Shown: positions 1-9,668 of the stretch, piece after piece | Position numbering within the stretch: position 1 is the first letter of the stretch | How the letters are laid out: every line of letters begins with the position of its first letter | From: Roseospira navarrensis | GTDB taxonomy: Bacteria; Pseudomonadota; Alphaproteobacteria; Rhodospirillales; Rhodospirillaceae | Direction: 5' to 3' | Assembly: GCF_009601025.1 (NCBI RefSeq) | Contig: NZ_WIVE01000003.1 | Span: forward strand, 56,990 to 120,989 | Length of the DNA stretch: 64,000 bases | The notes under the pieces: generated by a model | Database searches by the model: none | What the model was told of the DNA's origin: nothing | Seen by the model: only the letters and a program-made list of their open reading frames with translations | Program-made: the position numbers and the translations under genes

Positions 1-1
1 C

Positions 2-405
2 GTCGGCCACTTCATCGGCTCGCCGGGCATGAATGTGGTGCCCTGCGGCATCGCGGGCGGACAGGCGACCGTCGCCGGCCACACCATCCCGGTCGCCAAT
101 CCCGTCGCCGCCGGGGACGTGCGCGGCCGGATCGAAATGGGTGTGCGGCCGGAGTTCATCGCCTTCGACCCCGGCGGGCTGCCGGTGGACATCGTCAAGG
201 TCAGCGACGCCGGCCGGTTCCGCATCGTGGACACCCGCCTGGGCGATCACAGCGTCAAGGTGCTGGTGGACGAGGGCACCGAGATCCCCGCCGACGGCGC
301 GCGCATCGTCCTGCGGACCGACAACACGCGGCTGTATGCCGACGGCTGGATGATCGGCGCGGGCCGGGACGCCGGGCGGGGGGATGCCGGACAGGGAGAC
401 GTCGC

Positions 406-409
<4 letters not shown>
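2..409 (+). CDS. Glycerol ABC transporter ATP-binding protein, C-terminal part (GlpT-like)
   Basis: This is the last 135 codons of a gene that begins before the window; the open frame runs from base 2. The piece starts in the phrase VGHFIGSPGMN, typical where the nucleotide-binding domain of MalK/UgpC-type ATPases passes into the TOBE beta-barrel, and continues with a GVRPEFI motif of that barrel. The Walker motifs lie outside the window. The stop overlaps the next start (ATGA), which implies translational coupling. The two permeases and the DUF2160 protein downstream match the rhizobial glycerol importer operon, where two ATPases (GlpS, GlpT) precede the permeases, so GlpT is the likely identity. 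Glycerol as substrate is inferred from context. Confidence 0.85.
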
Positions 410-1269
<860 letters not shown>

Positions 1270-1282
1270 GGGAGCCCGGATC

Positions 1283-2083
<801 letters not shown>

Positions 2084-2114
2084 GCGGGACGATCATGCCA
2101 GGGGAGACACCGCA

Positions 2115-2396
2115 ATGGGACTGAGCTGGATGGCCTGGACATGGCCGACCGCCGCCTTCTTTCTGTTCATCGCCGCCGCCATCGCGACCATGGGCATCTG
2201 GGAGGTATTCGAGCCGGGCGGCGGCCCCCGGCGCGGGGTGTTCGGCCTGGACACCACCCGGGGCGACCGCCTGTTCATCACCCTGGTGGGCAGCGCGTTC
2301 ATCTTCCTGGGCTGGCTGGCGTTCTACGGCACGCCTCTGTGGGGCGGACTGGCCATCGCCATCACCTGGGCCGTGTTCGTGTTCTGGAAGGTGTAG
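2115..2396 (+). CDS. DUF2160 small membrane protein of the glycerol transporter operon (GlpU-like)
   Basis: This 93-residue protein has three hydrophobic segments (about residues 5-25, 53-70 and 73-90) and a central soluble stretch FEPGGGPRRGVFGLDTTRGDR. The pattern matches DUF2160, an integral membrane family of unknown function almost always found between the glycerol permease and binding-protein genes. A purine-rich GGGGAGA precedes the ATG. Normally a solute-binding protein gene (glpV) follows, but here gltX comes next. Its role, perhaps an accessory of the permease complex, is not established. Confidence 0.8.
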   Translation: MGLSWMAWTWPTAAFFLFIAAAIATMGIWEVFEPGGGPRRGVFGLDTTRGDRLFITLVGSAFIFLGWLAFYGTPLWGGLAIAITWAVFVFWKV

Positions 2397-2483
2397 GCGC
2401 CGCTCCACCCGCCTGCCTCTGGCCTCGCGCCGCCGGGCATGCGACAAAGCGGACCGTCGCGACCCGCCGCCCAGAGGACCCCC

Positions 2484-3908
2484 ATGCCGCCCGCCAGTGT
2501 CCGCCCCGCCAGTGTCCGCCCCGCCCCTGTCCGCCCCGTCCGTGTCCGCTTCGCCCCCAGCCCCACCGGCCGCCTGCATGTCGGCAACGTGCGCACCGCC
2601 CTGGTCAACTGGCTGTTCGCCCGCGCCTACGGCGGCTCTTTCCTGCTGCGATTCGACGACACCGACGCCGAGCGCTCCCGCCCCGAGTACGTCGAGGCCA
2701 TCCGCGCGGACCTGCGCTGGCTGGGTCTCGCCTGGGACGAGGAGGCGTTCCAGTCCGCCCGCGCGGCCCGCCATGCCGAGGTGGTCGCAAGCCTGAAGGC
2801 CGACGGACGGCTGTACGCCTGTTACGAGACCCCGGACGAGCTGGAATACAAGCGTCGCCGCCAGCGGGCGCGGGGGCTGCCACCGATCTACGACCGCGCC
2901 GGGCTGGCGCTCTCCGACGACGAGCGAGCGAGCCTGGAGGCCGAGGGCCGCCGCCCGCACTGGCGCCTGAAGCTGGACCATGCCGACATCCGCTGGGATG
3001 ACCTGGTGCGCGGTCCCTGCCACTACGACGCCGCCCACCTGTCCGACCCCGTGCTGGTGCGCGAAGACGGCACCCTGCTCTACACCCTGCCCTCGGTCGT
3101 GGACGACATCGACATGGGCATTTCGCATGTCATCCGGGGCGAGGACCACGTGGTCAACACGGCGGTGCAGATCCAGCTTTGCCGGGTGCTGGGCGGCACG
3201 CCGCCCACCTTCGCCCACCTGTCGCTGATGACGGACGCGGGCGGCGGCGGGCTGTCCAAGCGGCTGGGCAGCCTGTCGGTCGGCGACCTGCGCGACGAGG
3301 GTCTGGAGCCGCTGGCCGTCTCCGCCCTGCTCGCGCGCCTGGGCACATCGGACGACATCCAGGCCGTGGAGTCCCTGGACGCCCTGGTTGCGGGCTTCGA
3401 CCTGTCCCACTTCGGCCGGGCCGCGCCAAAGTTCGACCCCGCCGACCTGTCGCGCCTGAACGCGCGGGTGCTGCACGGCATGCCCTATGAGACCGCCCGG
3501 CCGCGCCTGACGGCGCTGAAGGCCGACGGCGGGGCCGCCTTCTGGGACGCCGTGCGCGGCAACCTGGAGCGCTTCGCCGATGCCGCCGAGTGGCACGCGG
3601 TGGCGTTCGGGGACATCGTGCCCCGGCTGGGCGCGCCGGAGGACGCAGGGTTTCTGCGCACGGCGCTGGAGGCCCTGCCCGAGGAGACGCCCGATGCGCC
3701 CTGGGACGGCCAGACCTGGGCCGCCTGGACCGGAGCCCTCAAGGCCGCCACGGGCCGCAAGGGCAAGGGGCTGTTCATGCCGCTGCGCCTCGCCCTGACC
3801 GGGCAGGCGAAAGGACCGGAGATGGCCGCCCTGCTGCCCCTGATGGGCCGGGCGCGCGCGGCCGACCGCTTGCGGCGCGCGGCGGCGGACCCATCGTCCC
3901 TCGCCTAG
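2484..3908 (+). CDS. gltX: Glutamyl-tRNA synthetase (GltX2 type)
   Basis: This cytoplasmic enzyme charges tRNA with glutamate. The class I signature is seen as [13 protein letters not shown] (HIGH-like) near residues 23-35, and the KMSKS-like loop as [10 protein letters not shown]. Of 474 residues, the C-terminal third is the anticodon-binding helical region. The [10 protein letters not shown] context is that of the second, shorter GluRS found in many alphaproteobacteria beside a longer paralogue. The ATG at 2484 is preferred because GAGGA lies five bases upstream; the longer frame from 2439 has no ribosome site. The first 23 residues are odd: they are coded by four tandem 15-base units reading [15 protein letters not shown] and VRVRF, the last being the conserved first strand. 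Confidence 0.93.
   Translation: MPPASVRPASVRPAPVRPVRVRFAPSPTGRLHVGNVRTALVNWLFARAYGGSFLLRFDDTDAERSRPEYVEAIRADLRWLGLAWDEEAFQSARAARHAEVVASLKADGRLYACYETPDELEYKRRRQRARGLPPIYDRAGLALSDDERASLEAEGRRPHWRLKLDHADIRWDDLVRGPCHYDAAHLSDPVLVREDGTLLYTLPSVVDDIDMGISHVIRGEDHVVNTAVQIQLCRVLGGTPPTFAHLSLMTDAGGGGLSKRLGSLSVGDLRDEGLEPLAVSALLARLGTSDDIQAVESLDALVAGFDLSHFGRAAPKFDPADLSRLNARVLHGMPYETARPRLTALKADGGAAFWDAVRGNLERFADAAEWHAVAFGDIVPRLGAPEDAGFLRTALEALPEETPDAPWDGQTWAAWTGALKAATGRKGKGLFMPLRLALTGQAKGPEMAALLPLMGRARAADRLRRAAADPSSLA
2493..2552 (+). repeat. Four 15-bp tandem units at the 5' end of gltX
   Basis: Units are 2493-2507, 2508-2522, 2523-2537 and 2538-2552. The first two are identical (GCCAGTGTCCGCCCC) and the later two diverge. 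The unit length is a multiple of three, so copy-number change would keep the frame and only alter the N-terminal tail of GluRS. Confidence 0.9.
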
Positions 3909-3924
3909 ATCCGGGAGGCAGAGC

Positions 3925-4578
3925 ATGAACACCGACCCCGCCTTTCCCAGCCTGTCGATCCTGGATCACCCCCTGATCCAGCACAAACTGACCCTGATGC
4001 GGCTTCGCGAGACGTCCACCCGCACGTTCCGCGATCTGCTGCGGGAGATCGCGCTCCTGATGGGCTACGAGATCACCCGCGATCTGCCGCTGGACCACAT
4101 CGCCGTCGAAACGCCGGTCACCACCATGCCGGCCGCGCCGGTGATCGCGGGCAAGAAGGTCGCGGTGGTGCCCATCCTGCGGGCCGGCACCGGCATGGCC
4201 GACGGGCTGCTGGACCTGATGCCGTCGGCGCGGATCGGGCACATCGGCCTTTACCGTGACCCGGAGACCCACCGCCCGGTCGAGTACCTCGTCAAGCTGC
4301 CGCCGGTGGACGGTCGGCTGTTCCTGGTGACCGATCCCATGCTCGCGACCGGATATTCCACCGCCCATGCCCTGGATGTGCTGAACGCCCACGGCGTGCC
4401 CGATTCCCGGATCCGGGTGATGGTGCTGGTGGCGGCGCCGGAGGGCGTGCGCGTCGTGCAGGAGTCGCATCCCACCGTGCCGATCTACACCGCCGCCCTG
4501 GACGACGGCCTGAACGACCACGCCTATATCGTGCCGGGCCTGGGCGACGCGGGCGACCGCCTGTTCGGCACGAAATGA
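3925..4578 (+). CDS. upp: Uracil phosphoribosyltransferase
   Basis: The enzyme makes UMP from uracil and PRPP in pyrimidine salvage. The 217-residue length is usual for the family. The PRPP-binding loop [12 protein letters not shown] lies near residues 133-144, and the uracil-binding C-terminal stretch [20 protein letters not shown] is intact. GGGAGG precedes the ATG by a normal distance. It begins 16 bases after gltX, and its stop overlaps the start of the cupin gene (ATGA), so the three genes are probably co-transcribed. No pyrimidine-linked attenuator was seen in the short upstream gap. Confidence 0.95.
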   Translation: MNTDPAFPSLSILDHPLIQHKLTLMRLRETSTRTFRDLLREIALLMGYEITRDLPLDHIAVETPVTTMPAAPVIAGKKVAVVPILRAGTGMADGLLDLMPSARIGHIGLYRDPETHRPVEYLVKLPPVDGRLFLVTDPMLATGYSTAHALDVLNAHGVPDSRIRVMVLVAAPEGVRVVQESHPTVPIYTAALDDGLNDHAYIVPGLGDAGDRLFGTK

Positions 4579-4940
4579 GCGCGGCGGACAAGAGGGACGG
4601 CGACTCCGCGCCCCCCGGCAACCTGTTCGCGGGCGCCGCTCCCCCGGCCGACGGCGAGGCGTTCGAGACCCTGCTGCGCCGGGGCGGCGTTCACATCGAG
4701 CGCATCGTCAGCAGCGACCGGCCCGACCCGGTGCTCTACGACCAGCCGCACGACGAGTGGGTCTGCCTTGTGCAGGGCGACGCGGACCTGTGGATCGCGG
4801 GCGAGACCGTGACCCTGCGCGCGGGCGACCACCGCCTGATCCCGGCCGGCACGCCGCATCGGGTGGTCCACACCTCGGCCGATCCGCCCTGCCTGTGGCT
4901 GGCGGTGCATCTTCCCCCGTCCAGGACCGGCCCGGCATGA
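4575..4940 (+). CDS. Small cupin-domain protein
   Basis: This 121-residue single-domain cupin is translationally coupled to upp by a four-base overlap. Cupin motif 1 is seen in the region of [20 protein letters not shown] (about residues 56-75) and motif 2 in [12 protein letters not shown] (about residues 91-102). Histidines in these strands could bind one metal ion. The protein resembles the family often annotated as cupin phosphomannose-isomerase-like. Substrate and reaction cannot be read from sequence. Its coupling to upp suggests a housekeeping or nucleotide-linked role, but that is only inference. Confidence 0.8.
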   Translation: MSAADKRDGDSAPPGNLFAGAAPPADGEAFETLLRRGGVHIERIVSSDRPDPVLYDQPHDEWVCLVQGDADLWIAGETVTLRAGDHRLIPAGTPHRVVHTSADPPCLWLAVHLPPSRTGPA

Positions 4941-4980
4941 CGTCGGCGATGCTGGCACAGCCGGGTCCGGCACGCCACCA

Positions 4981-5172
4981 GGGCTCCGAACCCGGATGAC
5001 CGTTCTGCGACACGGATGGGGTCGAACCCGCCTTACGAGGTCCTTCGGTCGCTTCAATCCCTCAGGATGAAACACTTTTAATAGAGAGTGTCATCCTGAG
5101 CGCCCTAAGGGCGCGAAGGATCTCGTGATGAGGCACGACCCATGACACCCCTGTTATCTGGATTCGGAGCCC
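4981..5172. repeat. Dispersed intergenic repeat element, copy A
   Basis: The element is 192 bp. Its ends form a 20-bp inverted repeat (GGGCTCCGAACCCGGATGAC at the left; the right end matches its complement at 17 of 20 positions). Inside is a hairpin with arms CTCAGGATGA/TCATCCTGAG, then a second hairpin at 5100-5114 (GCGCCC-taa-GGGCGC) followed by GAAGGATCTCG. Related copies lie at 58887-59134 and 63722-63865, and the inner hairpin motif recurs at 28909-29011 and 44665-44759. It contains no gene. The rest of the 4941-5337 gap shows nothing recognisable. Confidence 0.85.
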
Positions 5173-5337
5173 TGGACACTACACCCTATGGGTTGACTCC
5201 CGGACGCCGCATGGCAGTGTTCCAGTCGGGGGGGTTGCTTGGCACTGTCATGATTGCGGCGACCGAGTCCACAGCACGATCCTGCGATCGGCAGCAAACC
5301 CTTGGCCAAGGTGGCAGCAACGAGGTCTGGACGCACA

Positions 5338-5577
5338 GTGAAACACGCGGACCCATCAAACCGTCCCGCAGCGTTCCGCGCCAGGACGCAGACCGCTGTC
5401 CTCGCCCGGGTCATCGGCTTCGCCAATGCCGTCGCCATGCCCTTCTGCGGCTACGCCATTTATCTGGACAGCCCCTATATTTCGGGTCTTGGCATCGTGG
5501 TCGCCCTGAGCCTTCTGGGCCTCGGCCTTGCCCTGGCGCTGTTCATGCTGGCGGACCTGTCCCGCCCCACCTCCTAG
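5338..5577 (+). CDS. Hypothetical 79-residue membrane protein
   Basis: I do not recognise this gene. The GTG at 5338 is preferred because GAGGT lies 11 bases upstream; the frame opens further up, but without a better site. The N-terminal 24 residues are polar and basic. Two hydrophobic segments follow (VIGFANAVAMPFCGYAIYL and GLGIVVALSLLGLGLALALF), joined by the short loop DSPYISG. This suggests a helical hairpin in the inner membrane. It stands alone between repeat copy A and cysS. The gene may be real, but coding support is only moderate. Confidence 0.5.
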   Translation: MKHADPSNRPAAFRARTQTAVLARVIGFANAVAMPFCGYAIYLDSPYISGLGIVVALSLLGLGLALALFMLADLSRPTS

Positions 5578-5725
5578 GGCGCGCCGGGCACGCGTGTGCG
5601 GCGCCCGGGTTCCTAACACGACGGCCTTTGCCACCGCCGCCGTGCCCCCCTGTTGCGACCGGGCGCGTGGGCGGGTATGACCGGAGCATTCCGCTCCCCT
5701 CCTCGCGCCTGACGAGCCCGCCATC

Positions 5726-7120
5726 ATGTCCGCCACGCCGACCCTGCACATCCAGGACACCCTGACCCGCGCCAAGACGCCCTTCGTGCCCATCGACCCG
5801 GCGCACGTGCGGATGTACGTCTGCGGACCGACGGTCTACGACCGCGCCCATATCGGCAACGCGCGGCCGGTGCTGGTGTTCGACGTGCTGTTCCGTCTGC
5901 TGCAGCGGCTGTACCCGCGCGTCACCTACGCCCGCAACATCACGGACGTGGACGACAAGATCAACGCCCGCGCGAAGGACAGCGGGCGCACCATCGGCGA
6001 GATCACGGCCGAGACCACCCGGCAGTTCCACGCCGACATGGCGGCCCTGGGCGCCCTGCCCCCCACGGTCGAGCCGCGCGCGACCCAGCATATCGGCCAG
6101 ATGATCGCCATGATCGAACGGCTGATCGCCGCCGGCCATGCCTACGAGGCCGAGGGCCACGTGCTGTTCGCCGTGGGCTCGATGAGCGACTACGGCCGCC
6201 TGTCCGGCCGCAGCCGCGACGAGATGATCTCCGGCGCCAGGGTCGAGGTCGCGCCCTTCAAGCGCGACCCGGCCGACTTCGTGCTCTGGAAGCCCTCCAC
6301 CGACGATCTGCCCGGCTGGGACAGTCCCTGGGGACGCGGCCGGCCCGGCTGGCACATCGAGTGCTCAGCCATGAGCGCGGAGCACCTCGGCCCCAGCTTC
6401 GACATTCACGGCGGCGGCCTGGACCTGATCTTCCCGCATCATGAAAACGAGATCGCGCAAAGCACCTGCTGCCACGGCACGGGCACCTTCGCGCGCTACT
6501 GGATGCACAACGGCTTCCTGATGGTCGAAGGCCAGAAGATGGCCAAGTCGCTGGGCAACTTCATCACGGTGCACGACCTGCTGGACCGCGCGCCTGGCGA
6601 GGCCGTCCGCCTGTGCATGCTGTCCACGCACTATCACCAGCCGCTGGACTGGACCGAAGCCGGGCTGAAGCAGGCCAGGACGGCGCTGGATCGGCTCTAC
6701 ACCGCCTTGCGCGGCGCGGCCGATGTGGCCCTGAAGGGTGCCCCAGCGCCCTCGGACGCCATGCTGGCCACGCTGTGCGACGACCTGAACACGCCCCGCG
6801 CCATCGCCCTGCTGCACGAGACGGCGGGGGCGCTCAACAAGGCCACCGATGCGGCCGAACGGGCGCGGTTGAAGGGCGAACTGCTGGGCGGCGGCGCGCT
6901 GCTGGGCCTGCTGGCGACGGACCCGGAGGCGTGGTTCCAGGGTCCCGCCGAAGGCACCAACGGGCCGACCGCCGACGCCATCGACTCGCTGATCGCCGAG
7001 CGCAAGGCCGCCCGCAAGGCCAGGGACTTCGCCCGGGCCGACGCCATCCGCGACGACCTGGCCGCGCAGGGCATCATCCTGGAGGACGGCCCGCAGGGCA
7101 CCACCTGGAAGCGGGGGTGA
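5726..7120 (+). CDS. cysS: Cysteinyl-tRNA synthetase
   Basis: This cytoplasmic class I synthetase has 464 residues, the normal length. The N-terminal [17 protein letters not shown] contains the first zinc cysteine and the HIGH motif (HIGN). Other zinc ligands appear in WHIECSAMS and [11 protein letters not shown]. The signature loop reads KMAKSLGNF, an alanine-for-serine variant of KMSKS. A C-terminal DALR-like helical region ([22 protein letters not shown]) ends in WKRG. The start follows a long purine-poor leader with no strong ribosome site. It is followed by a roughly 225-base gap before the exosortase cluster. Confidence 0.96.
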   Translation: MSATPTLHIQDTLTRAKTPFVPIDPAHVRMYVCGPTVYDRAHIGNARPVLVFDVLFRLLQRLYPRVTYARNITDVDDKINARAKDSGRTIGEITAETTRQFHADMAALGALPPTVEPRATQHIGQMIAMIERLIAAGHAYEAEGHVLFAVGSMSDYGRLSGRSRDEMISGARVEVAPFKRDPADFVLWKPSTDDLPGWDSPWGRGRPGWHIECSAMSAEHLGPSFDIHGGGLDLIFPHHENEIAQSTCCHGTGTFARYWMHNGFLMVEGQKMAKSLGNFITVHDLLDRAPGEAVRLCMLSTHYHQPLDWTEAGLKQARTALDRLYTALRGAADVALKGAPAPSDAMLATLCDDLNTPRAIALLHETAGALNKATDAAERARLKGELLGGGALLGLLATDPEAWFQGPAEGTNGPTADAIDSLIAERKAARKARDFARADAIRDDLAAQGIILEDGPQGTTWKRG

Positions 7121-7347
7121 GGCCGGCGCGCAACGCCCCTGTCCCCCGGGCCACACTCGTGACGAAACCGTGGCGCGGGAGGGTGGCGAGCCGGCGGTGA
7201 TCGTGTATAAGGGTTTCGAAGTCAGGGGCTTTGCGTCCCGGCTCCGGTGCTCGTGCGGGACCCGGCGAGAGGGGCCGACCGTCTCCGGGGTCCGGCCCTG
7301 CGTCTTGCTTGCGGTGTTCTGCGTCTATGCCTGAAGAGGACAAACGG

Positions 7348-7962
7348 ATGTCTATCGCTCGAACCCTCTGGCGGAACTGTGTTGTTGCCGTCATGGGCCT
7401 GGCCATGGTGGCGTGCACGACCTACCCCGATGCGCCGGCCGAGCCCGCCGGCGGGGACGACATCTACATCATCGGTCCCCTCGACCAGCTTGAGATTTTC
7501 GTCTGGGGCGATACCGAACTGTCCCGTCAGGTGATCGTGCGGCCGGACGGGCGCCTGTCCACACCGCTGATCCAGGACATGCTGGCCGCCGGCAAGACGC
7601 CGTCCGAACTGTCCGACGATCTCGCGGACGCGCTGACCCCCTACATCCAGGAACCCCTGGTCACGGTGATCGTGAACGGGTTCAGCGGCCCGGTGGACCG
7701 TCAGGTCCGCATCGTCGGCGCGGTCAACGCCCCCACCGACCTGCCCTATCGCCGCGACCTGACCGTGCTGGATGTGATGCTGGACGTGGGCGGCCTGACC
7801 GAGTTCGCCGACGGCAACGCCGCCATCCTGATCCGCGGCGAGGGCGAGGCCCGCAAGACCTACCGCGTGCGGCTCGACGATCTGCTGAAGGACAGCGATA
7901 TCGACGCCAACGTTGCCGTCCTGCCGGGCGACATCATCATGGTGCCGGAGGCGCTCCTCTGA
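7348..7962 (+). CDS. Polysaccharide export lipoprotein of an exosortase cluster (Wza/EpsA type)
   Basis: The 204-residue protein has a lipoprotein-like signal, MSIARTLWRNCVVAVMGLAM followed by VAC, with lipidation expected at the cysteine near residue 23. Next come a polysaccharide-export domain (GPLDQLEIFVWGDTELSRQVIVRPDG) and a SLBB-like domain (RIVGAVNAPTDLPYRRDLTVLDVMLDVGGLT). It should form an outer-membrane secretion pore for an extracellular polysaccharide. The ATG at 7348 follows GAAGAGGAC; upstream in-frame starts lack a site and would bury the signal. It heads a three-gene cluster with an outer-membrane barrel and an exosortase, as in PEP-CTERM/exosortase systems. No chain-length or glycosyltransferase genes follow. 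Confidence 0.85.
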   Translation: MSIARTLWRNCVVAVMGLAMVACTTYPDAPAEPAGGDDIYIIGPLDQLEIFVWGDTELSRQVIVRPDGRLSTPLIQDMLAAGKTPSELSDDLADALTPYIQEPLVTVIVNGFSGPVDRQVRIVGAVNAPTDLPYRRDLTVLDVMLDVGGLTEFADGNAAILIRGEGEARKTYRVRLDDLLKDSDIDANVAVLPGDIIMVPEALL

Positions 7963-8065
7963 GGCGCCTGCCGGCCCGTCCGGGATCAGGCGGCGCCCCC
8001 GCGCCGCCGCCTGGGCGTTCGCATCGCGTTCCCCTTTGCGGCCCTTGCCAGAGACCGTCCACGTC

Positions 8066-9499
8066 ATGAAGAGAACGCTGACCGCAGTCGGAGTGAGTCT
8101 TGGGGGCGCGATGGCCCTGGCGCTCGGCCCGGCGTCGGCGGCGGACCTGCGTCTGGACTCGACCGCCGGCACGTCGGTGATCTTCACCGACAACGTGGAC
8201 CGCGCGCCGGACGATCAGGCCGAGGCGGCCATCATCAACCGCGCCGACTGGAGCAGCGTCTACACGCTGACCGGGCCGCGCCTGAATGCCTCGCTGGTCT
8301 CGGATGTCGGTGTCGAGCTGACCAACGGCACCGATCCGACCCTGGACCAGAACGTGCGGGCCAACGGCTCGCTGGAGATCATCGACCACTACATCTTTCT
8401 GGATGCGGCCGCGTCCAGCACCCGGGCCCTGATCGACGCCACCGCCGATACCTCCACGGGGCGGGCCAACACGGATGACGAGACCGCCACCGTCAACGTC
8501 TTCGAGGTCAGCCCGCTGTTTCGCTACGTGTTCAGCGACGACACCGAGGCGGTGTTCCGGGCCACCCACCGCGAGACCTTCATCACGGACGACCCCTCGC
8601 CGGGCAGCACGACCCGCGAGACCGACACCGAACAGACCCTGTCCATCGACACCCGACGCGAGTTCCGCCGCATCGGATTCGGAGTCGATCTGGAGCGCCG
8701 CACCACCGACGAGGACCGCCGGGACGAGGACGGCTCGTGGTTCGAGGAACGATCCGCCGGCGTGACGGCCCGCTACGCGGTCAACCGCTGGGTCACCACG
8801 CTTGTCCGGGGCGGCTACTCTTACGTTGACCTGAACGGCTCCACCGACCTGAGCGGCCCGTTCTGGGACGTGGGCGTCCAGTTGACCGGCGTGCGGGGGT
8901 CGCTGCTGCTGACCTACGGCAACCGCTACGACGATCCGGTGATCGGGGCCAGTCTGGAGTACGCCCTCACGCCGCGCCTGCGGGTCGAGGGCGAGTTGAG
9001 CCGCAACCTGGACACCCCCCTGCTGCGCTTCACGCGGGCGCTGGGCGAAGAGCGCGGCACCGGCAGCAGCATCCTGCCCGACATCACCCAGGTGGGCACC
9101 GACATCGACCAGGGGCCGTCCCTGACCTACCAGGGCCGCCTGGGCCTCACGGGGCTCTACGGCCGCAACACGTTCAGCCTGGGCGCCACCTATCTGGACG
9201 AGGAACCGCTTGAAGATGACGGGCGCACGGGCGAATCCACCACCATCGCGGCCAACGCCAGTTGGGCCCGGGCGCTGACGCCGGAATTGTCCTCGACCCT
9301 GTCCATGCAGATCAGCCACACGGAAGGCGATCAGGAGCCGTCCTCGGTCACGCTATCCATGAGTGGCCGGCTCAACTACAGCCTGACCAATGACGTGACC
9401 GTGTTCGGCACCGTTTCGCGCGTCGAGAAGATGAGTGACAGCGCCGCGGACGAGTATACCGAGAACTCCCTGCTCATCGGCGGGAACATCACGTTCTGA
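8066..9499 (+). CDS. Outer-membrane beta-barrel protein of an exosortase cluster
   Basis: The 477-residue protein starts with a signal peptide (MKRTLTAVGVSLGGAMALAL, cleavage after SAA). The rest is alternating amphipathic strands ending in a terminal phenylalanine (LLIGGNITF), the usual outer-membrane insertion signal. It resembles the uncharacterised PEP-CTERM system-associated barrel family seen beside exosortase genes. The start at 8066 is chosen because it opens the signal peptide; the frame extends upstream into the previous gene. It may act as a secretion or anchoring pore for polysaccharide or sorted proteins, which is inference. Confidence 0.75.
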   Translation: MKRTLTAVGVSLGGAMALALGPASAADLRLDSTAGTSVIFTDNVDRAPDDQAEAAIINRADWSSVYTLTGPRLNASLVSDVGVELTNGTDPTLDQNVRANGSLEIIDHYIFLDAAASSTRALIDATADTSTGRANTDDETATVNVFEVSPLFRYVFSDDTEAVFRATHRETFITDDPSPGSTTRETDTEQTLSIDTRREFRRIGFGVDLERRTTDEDRRDEDGSWFEERSAGVTARYAVNRWVTTLVRGGYSYVDLNGSTDLSGPFWDVGVQLTGVRGSLLLTYGNRYDDPVIGASLEYALTPRLRVEGELSRNLDTPLLRFTRALGEERGTGSSILPDITQVGTDIDQGPSLTYQGRLGLTGLYGRNTFSLGATYLDEEPLEDDGRTGESTTIAANASWARALTPELSSTLSMQISHTEGDQEPSSVTLSMSGRLNYSLTNDVTVFGTVSRVEKMSDSAADEYTENSLLIGGNITF

Positions 9500-9668
9500 C
9501 GCCTTGCTGGAACGCGCGTTGCCCTTGAGCGCGTGGGTGAGCCGTGGGCAGGATGCCGCAACCATCCCCATATCAGGGGGCGAGAGTCGGTCGGGGCCGG
9601 TTGCCGAGTGGCAGACCGACCGTCAGCAAGGGGCGCCTGGAGCGCCAGACAGGAACCGGAGGGCTTGA

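Noticed and set aside
5142..5765. Plus-strand frame of 207 codons running from repeat copy A into cysS
   Set aside because: It starts inside the repeat and overlaps both the small membrane protein and the cysS start; the composition is not protein-like.
9500..9668. Possible structured leader before the exosortase gene
   Set aside because: The 169-base gap is GC-rich and folds weakly, but no known RNA motif or convincing promoter was recognised.
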